Of a stretch of 5,071 nucleotides of DNA, positions 4,950-5,071 are shown piece by piece. Source of the DNA: an uncultured Mycoplasmatota bacterium (GTDB lineage: Bacteria; Bacillota_I; Bacilli_A; RF39; UBA660); assembly GCA_900553765.1 (NCBI GenBank), contig USET01000072.1:1-5071 (forward strand), in the 5' to 3' direction. A program made the position numbers and the translations under genes. Position 1 is the first letter of the stretch. Each line of letters begins with the position of its first letter. The notes under the pieces are model-generated. The model did no database searches and was not told the DNA's origin. It saw only the letters and a program-made list of their open reading frames with translations.

Positions 4950-5071
4950 ATGAAATCTATCATGATTATTACTGGAAAAATTATTTTATTCTGTGGAAAA
5001 CTTCTACATAGAGGAAGTTCTCTGCCAGGAAAAGTTGTACTAAAATTCTATCCACAGCTTATGAAAAAAAT
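4950..5071 (+). CDS. murT: Probable MurT (lipid II isoglutaminyl synthase subunit), partial
   Basis: Only the first 40 codons are in the window. The start ATG 4950-4952 is preceded by AAGAGGTG (4937-4944) at a five-base spacing and by an extended -10 promoter. The visible protein has a hydrophobic N-terminal helix, then L-L-H-R-G-S-S-L-P-G-K-V-V-L-K and F-Y-P-Q-L-M-K-K. This closely resembles the N-terminus of MurT proteins, where a G-x-S-LPGK-x-A-LK-x-x-P-x-x-L pattern precedes the Mur-ligase ATP-binding domain. MurT acts with the glutaminase GatD to amidate the D-glutamate of lipid II to D-isoglutamine, at the cytoplasmic side of the membrane. The catalytic Mur-ligase domain and its P-loop lie outside the window, so the name rests on a short conserved segment. 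A gatD gene immediately downstream would confirm it. Confidence 0.68.
   Translation, partial: MKSIMIITGKIILFCGKLLHRGSSLPGKVVLKFYPQLMKK

Overview
The window is AT-rich bacterial DNA that reads as a low-GC, spore-forming member of the Bacillota (Firmicutes). The evidence is a yqfC-yqfD sporulation pair leading a ybeY-dgkA operon, Shine-Dalgarno sites of the AGGAG and AGGTGAT type, a divergent murT-like gene, and a secreted beta-helix/FIVAR protein with a sortase-like C-terminal anchor of the kind common in gut Firmicutes. I cannot name the species; a gut-dwelling Bacilli or Erysipelotrichia relative is a guess.

Layout, right to left because almost everything is on the minus strand. At the far right, on the plus strand, the start of a Mur-ligase-like gene (probable murT) runs off the window from 4950. 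Divergent from it is a 79-codon gene (4808-4569) of unknown function with weak STAS/SpoIIAA-like character. The two share a 141-bp intergenic region holding a 9-bp inverted repeat and extended -10 elements. Next is a surface-protein gene (4482-3188) with its own sigma-A type promoter and a strong rho-independent terminator. It is split by a single -1 frameshift in the interval 3928-3868; restoring the frame gives one protein of about 431 residues with a signal peptide, beta-helix repeats, a FIVAR-like module and a C-terminal membrane anchor.

Left of the terminator is a tightly packed operon: yqfC (3051), yqfD (2807), a VanZ-family membrane protein (1606), ybeY (996), dgkA (572) and the start of a second dgkA-like gene (148) that leaves the window. 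Gaps are 13 nt or less, or the genes overlap, so they are very probably one transcript. Compared with the classical Bacillus order yqfC-yqfD-phoH-yqfF-ybeY-dgkA, phoH and yqfF are absent here and a VanZ-like gene sits in their place; dgkA is also duplicated in tandem.

The operon joins spore-related membrane proteins (YqfC, YqfD) with rRNA maturation (YbeY) and undecaprenol/diacylglycerol phosphorylation (DgkA), and murT at the right edge is also a cell-wall gene. I see no mobile element, CRISPR array, tRNA or rRNA. I did not find a convincing new multi-gene system. The points most worth a second look are the frameshifted surface protein, the dgkA pair, the VanZ replacement, and the inverted repeat between the small gene and murT.
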